From Nitrospirales bacterium (GTDB taxonomy: Bacteria > Nitrospirota > Nitrospiria > Nitrospirales > UBA8639): DNA of 64,000 nucleotides. Both the position numbers and the translations under genes were made by a program. Numbering within the stretch: position 1 is the first letter of the stretch; each line of letters opens with the position of its first letter. The stretch covers positions 33,543 through 97,542 of the forward strand of contig JAJDBP010000003.1 of assembly GCA_029261295.1 (NCBI GenBank). Direction: 5' to 3'. The notes under the pieces are model-generated. The model was not told the DNA's origin and searched no databases. It saw only the letters and a program-made list of their open reading frames with translations. Of the stretch, positions 63,001-64,000 are shown piece by piece.

Positions 63001-63482
63001 AGCCAAGTGACCCGTATTATAAGGTTGCTCGGTTGATGATCCGGGCGAAGTACAACCCGGCCTTCCCGTACCATGTAACAATGGCCAAACATGCGCCATA
63101 TGTTGGTACCGCAAAATCAGTGAAAGGGCATGAAACGCGACCAGACGGACGCGCCATTGCCATGGATACAGGGTATCAATCGAACTTCCGGTATGGGGCT
63201 CAACAGTCCTTTACGCGTGACTGGTTGATGCCAATGCAGCAATTAGACTCGCTACCAGGTAAGCATGCGGTGGCGTGGAAATTTAAATTTGGGTACCAAG
63301 TGGATAACCATGCGGTCAACACGGTGCCGAAAGAATGTCTCATCCGTATCACCAAGGCGGAAGACGGCGGCATCGGTGGTCGTGGTCCGTGGGAACCAGT
63401 CCGAACCGGGTTTACGCCAGGTCAGGAAAATGAGTTCATGATTAAATGGCTCAAAGGTGACCACATTAAGATCAAAGTGTAA
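60045..63482 (+). CDS. nxrA: Nitrite oxidoreductase alpha subunit
   Basis: 1145 residues, the length of Nitrospira NxrA. AGGAGGTG precedes ATG 60045. A twin-arginine signal SRRQFLKVSAGTVAAVALA marks export, so the enzyme faces the periplasm. The FS0 cluster ligands fit one Asp and three Cys: C67, D71, C75 (VCSPNDTHAC) and C115 (PRMCLKG). The molybdopterin body follows; the Asp in TWHGDQNP (about residue 275) is probably the Mo ligand (inference). The enzyme oxidises nitrite to nitrate, the cell's energy source. The next gene, after 77 bp, is nxrB, so this is an intact nxrAB cluster. Confidence 0.98.
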   Translation: MFLSRRQFLKVSAGTVAAVALADKALALTALQPVIEVGNPLGEYPDRSWERVYHDQYRYDSSFTWVCSPNDTHACRVRSFVRNGVVMRVEQNYDHQTYEDLYGNRGTFAHNPRMCLKGYTMHRRVYGPYRLKGPLMRRGWKAWMDDGSPEFTPSSMTKYKFNARYLDDMLRVSWDTAFTYLAKAMIIIAERYSGESGARRLREQGYPPEMIEMTKGAATRCFKFRAGMPILGVIGKMGITRMNGGCGALLDTYIRKVKPAQAQGGRYWSNYTWHGDQNPAHPFWSGVQTSDIDMNDMRFSKLNTSWGKNFVENKMPEAHWKLESIERGARVVVITPEYNPTAYRADYWIPVRPETDGALFLGACKIIFDENMYDHDFCQAYTDMPLLVRTDTLQYLDPRECIKDYAFPDFSKSYSGKVQTLNASKIARLGGFMVWDLNKNQAVPMHRELVGWHYRKSGIDSALTGTYRVKLLNGREVDVMPVMQMYQVHLQDYDLDTVHQINRAPKDLIVRWARDSGTIKPAAIHNGEGTNHYFHQTIIARGAAMVLIITGNVGKFGTGQHTWAGNYKAGIWTSTPWSGGGLGTHTAENPFKITTDPNAHGKEVHVKGYYYGEEVAYWNHGDTALIVNTPNYGRRVFTGKTHMPTPSKFRWVANVNVLNNAKHHYDMVKNVDPHIETLVTQDVEMTSDVNHNDVAFGVNTWMEFTYPEHTATVSNPWFQVWKGGIRPLYDTRNDLDTVAGVAAKLTEMTGDGRFRDYFKFVYDNRVDVYVQRLLDACSTGYGYSVDTMLKSEKGWMVMCRTYPRQPFWEETNESKTQWTRTGRYENYRVEPECIEYGENFISHREGTEATPYLPNAIMSSNPYVRPDDYGIPITAQHHDDKTIRNIKLPWAEIKRYSNPLWEKGYQFYCVTPKTRHRVHSQWSVNDWVQMYESNFGDAYRMDKRTPGVGEHQIHINPQAAKDRGINDGDYVYVDGNPVDRPYRGWKPSDPYYKVARLMIRAKYNPAFPYHVTMAKHAPYVGTAKSVKGHETRPDGRAIAMDTGYQSNFRYGAQQSFTRDWLMPMQQLDSLPGKHAVAWKFKFGYQVDNHAVNTVPKECLIRITKAEDGGIGGRGPWEPVRTGFTPGQENEFMIKWLKGDHIKIKV

Positions 63483-63559
63483 GAGACAGTTTTTGGTAAC
63501 CTCAATAGGTTCAAAGATTGTTCATTTGGTAAACCAAAATTTAATAAACGGAGGAAACC

Positions 63560-64000
63560 ATGCCAGAAGTTTATAATTGGCAACTAGGCCGGAAGATGCT
63601 GTATCCCTATGAGGAACGGCATCCAAAGTGGCAGTTTGCATTTGTGTTCAATATTAATCGGTGTTTGGCGTGTCAAACTTGTTCAATGGCAGATAAGTCC
63701 ACGTGGCTGTTCTCCAAAGGACAAGAATACATGTGGTGGAACAACGTGGAAACGAAGCCGTATGGTGGATACCCACAGTTCTATGATGTAAAAATCACGC
63801 AGCTCATCGAGCAAGTCAATCCAGGAGGCCAGGTGTGGAACGTGCGGGTTGGCCGCAAACACCATGCACCTTATGGAGTGTTTGAAGGGATGACGATTTT
63901 TGATGCTGGCGCCAAAATTGGTCAAGCAGCGATCGGGTATATCCCAACAGACCAAGAATGGCGTTTCGTGAATATCTACGAAGATACGGCGACCTCGATG
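63560..64000 (+). CDS. nxrB: Nitrite oxidoreductase beta subunit, 3'-truncated by the window edge
   Basis: 147 codons visible from ATG 63560, with GGAGGAAA upstream. PEVYNWQLGRKMLYPYEERHPKWQFAFVFNINRCLACQTCSMADKSTW gives the first [4Fe-4S] ligand set C-x2-C-x2-C of the NarH/NxrB family. The rest of the four clusters lies beyond the window. It passes electrons from NxrA to the membrane or cytochrome partner. No Tat signal; it would be exported together with NxrA. Confidence 0.96.
   Translation, partial: MPEVYNWQLGRKMLYPYEERHPKWQFAFVFNINRCLACQTCSMADKSTWLFSKGQEYMWWNNVETKPYGGYPQFYDVKITQLIEQVNPGGQVWNVRVGRKHHAPYGVFEGMTIFDAGAKIGQAAIGYIPTDQEWRFVNIYEDTATSM

Noticed and set aside
1..64000. CRISPR arrays, rRNA, transposases, integrases, toxin-antitoxin or restriction systems
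   Set aside because: No regularly spaced repeats, rRNA sequence or proteins of these families were found. The only mobile-type signals are the small palindromic repeat and the tRNA-end copy.

Overview
This window reads as the chromosome of a nitrite-oxidising bacterium of the genus Nitrospira or a close relative. The main evidence is the right edge: a complete periplasmic-type nitrite oxidoreductase alpha subunit (nxrA, 60045-63482) followed by the start of nxrB (63560 to the window end). Base composition looks close to balanced by eye, which together with a betaine-synthesis gene would fit a marine or salt-exposed lineage (inference). Almost the whole window is ordinary single-copy chromosome. 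I see no rRNA, CRISPR array, transposase, integrase or phage gene.

Layout. 1-9100: a truncated B12-binding radical SAM gene, a MenG/UbiE-like methyltransferase, a DUF4105 + DUF3015 envelope pair, a SprA-like protein, a single-domain response regulator, a HEAT-repeat lipoprotein and a long TatA-like protein. 9200-16980: small secreted or hypothetical proteins, a gamma-glutamyl-GABA hydrolase-like protein whose start is not a normal codon, a PsiE-like membrane protein beside a twin CCG-motif protein, then the run queE-pepA-nagZ and a HAD-IB phosphatase. 16160-17410: a MITE/REP-like palindromic element and a tRNA-Leu whose 3' end is duplicated 232 bp downstream. 17690-22270: a secreted TPR protein followed by a membrane-bound CHASE2 sigma-54 activator. 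22340-30090: Tat-exported MsrB, a hibernation-factor-like protein, a Tat-exported beta-barrel candidate, a phosphohexomutase, exonuclease III and DNA polymerase I. 30230-40480: an AsmA protein, a second single-domain regulator, a YbbA/YbbP-type ABC exporter with divergent TesA-like esterase, a CDGSH protein, a ChaN-like lipoprotein, and an orphan protein with a SAM-binding-like motif.

40550-55430: tRNA-Gly(GCC), UDP-glucose dehydrogenase, then an operon of four HEAT-repeat proteins (45821 down to 42122), a STAS protein with a small partner, a BCCT transporter divergent from a fused glycine-to-betaine methyltransferase, and a second operon that ends in a fifth long HEAT protein and begins with an alkaline-phosphatase-fold protein that seems to have lost its metal ligands. 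Next to it is an alpha/beta-hydrolase-like protein without a nucleophile serine. 55610-64000: a three-subunit proton-translocating transhydrogenase (pntAA-pntAB-pntB), S21, endonuclease III, a 450-bp AT-rich region, and nxrA-nxrB.

How the genes fit together: NxrAB supplies electrons from nitrite at low energy, and Pnt can use the proton gradient to make NADPH for biosynthesis. The betaine methyltransferase and BCCT transporter form an osmoprotection module. Tat-exported MsrB, NxrA and another Tat protein point to a busy periplasm. The least explained parts are the HEAT-repeat expansion with its shared C-terminal LGW-type cap, the two neighbouring apparent pseudoenzymes, the twin CCG-motif protein, and the tRNA-end duplication.
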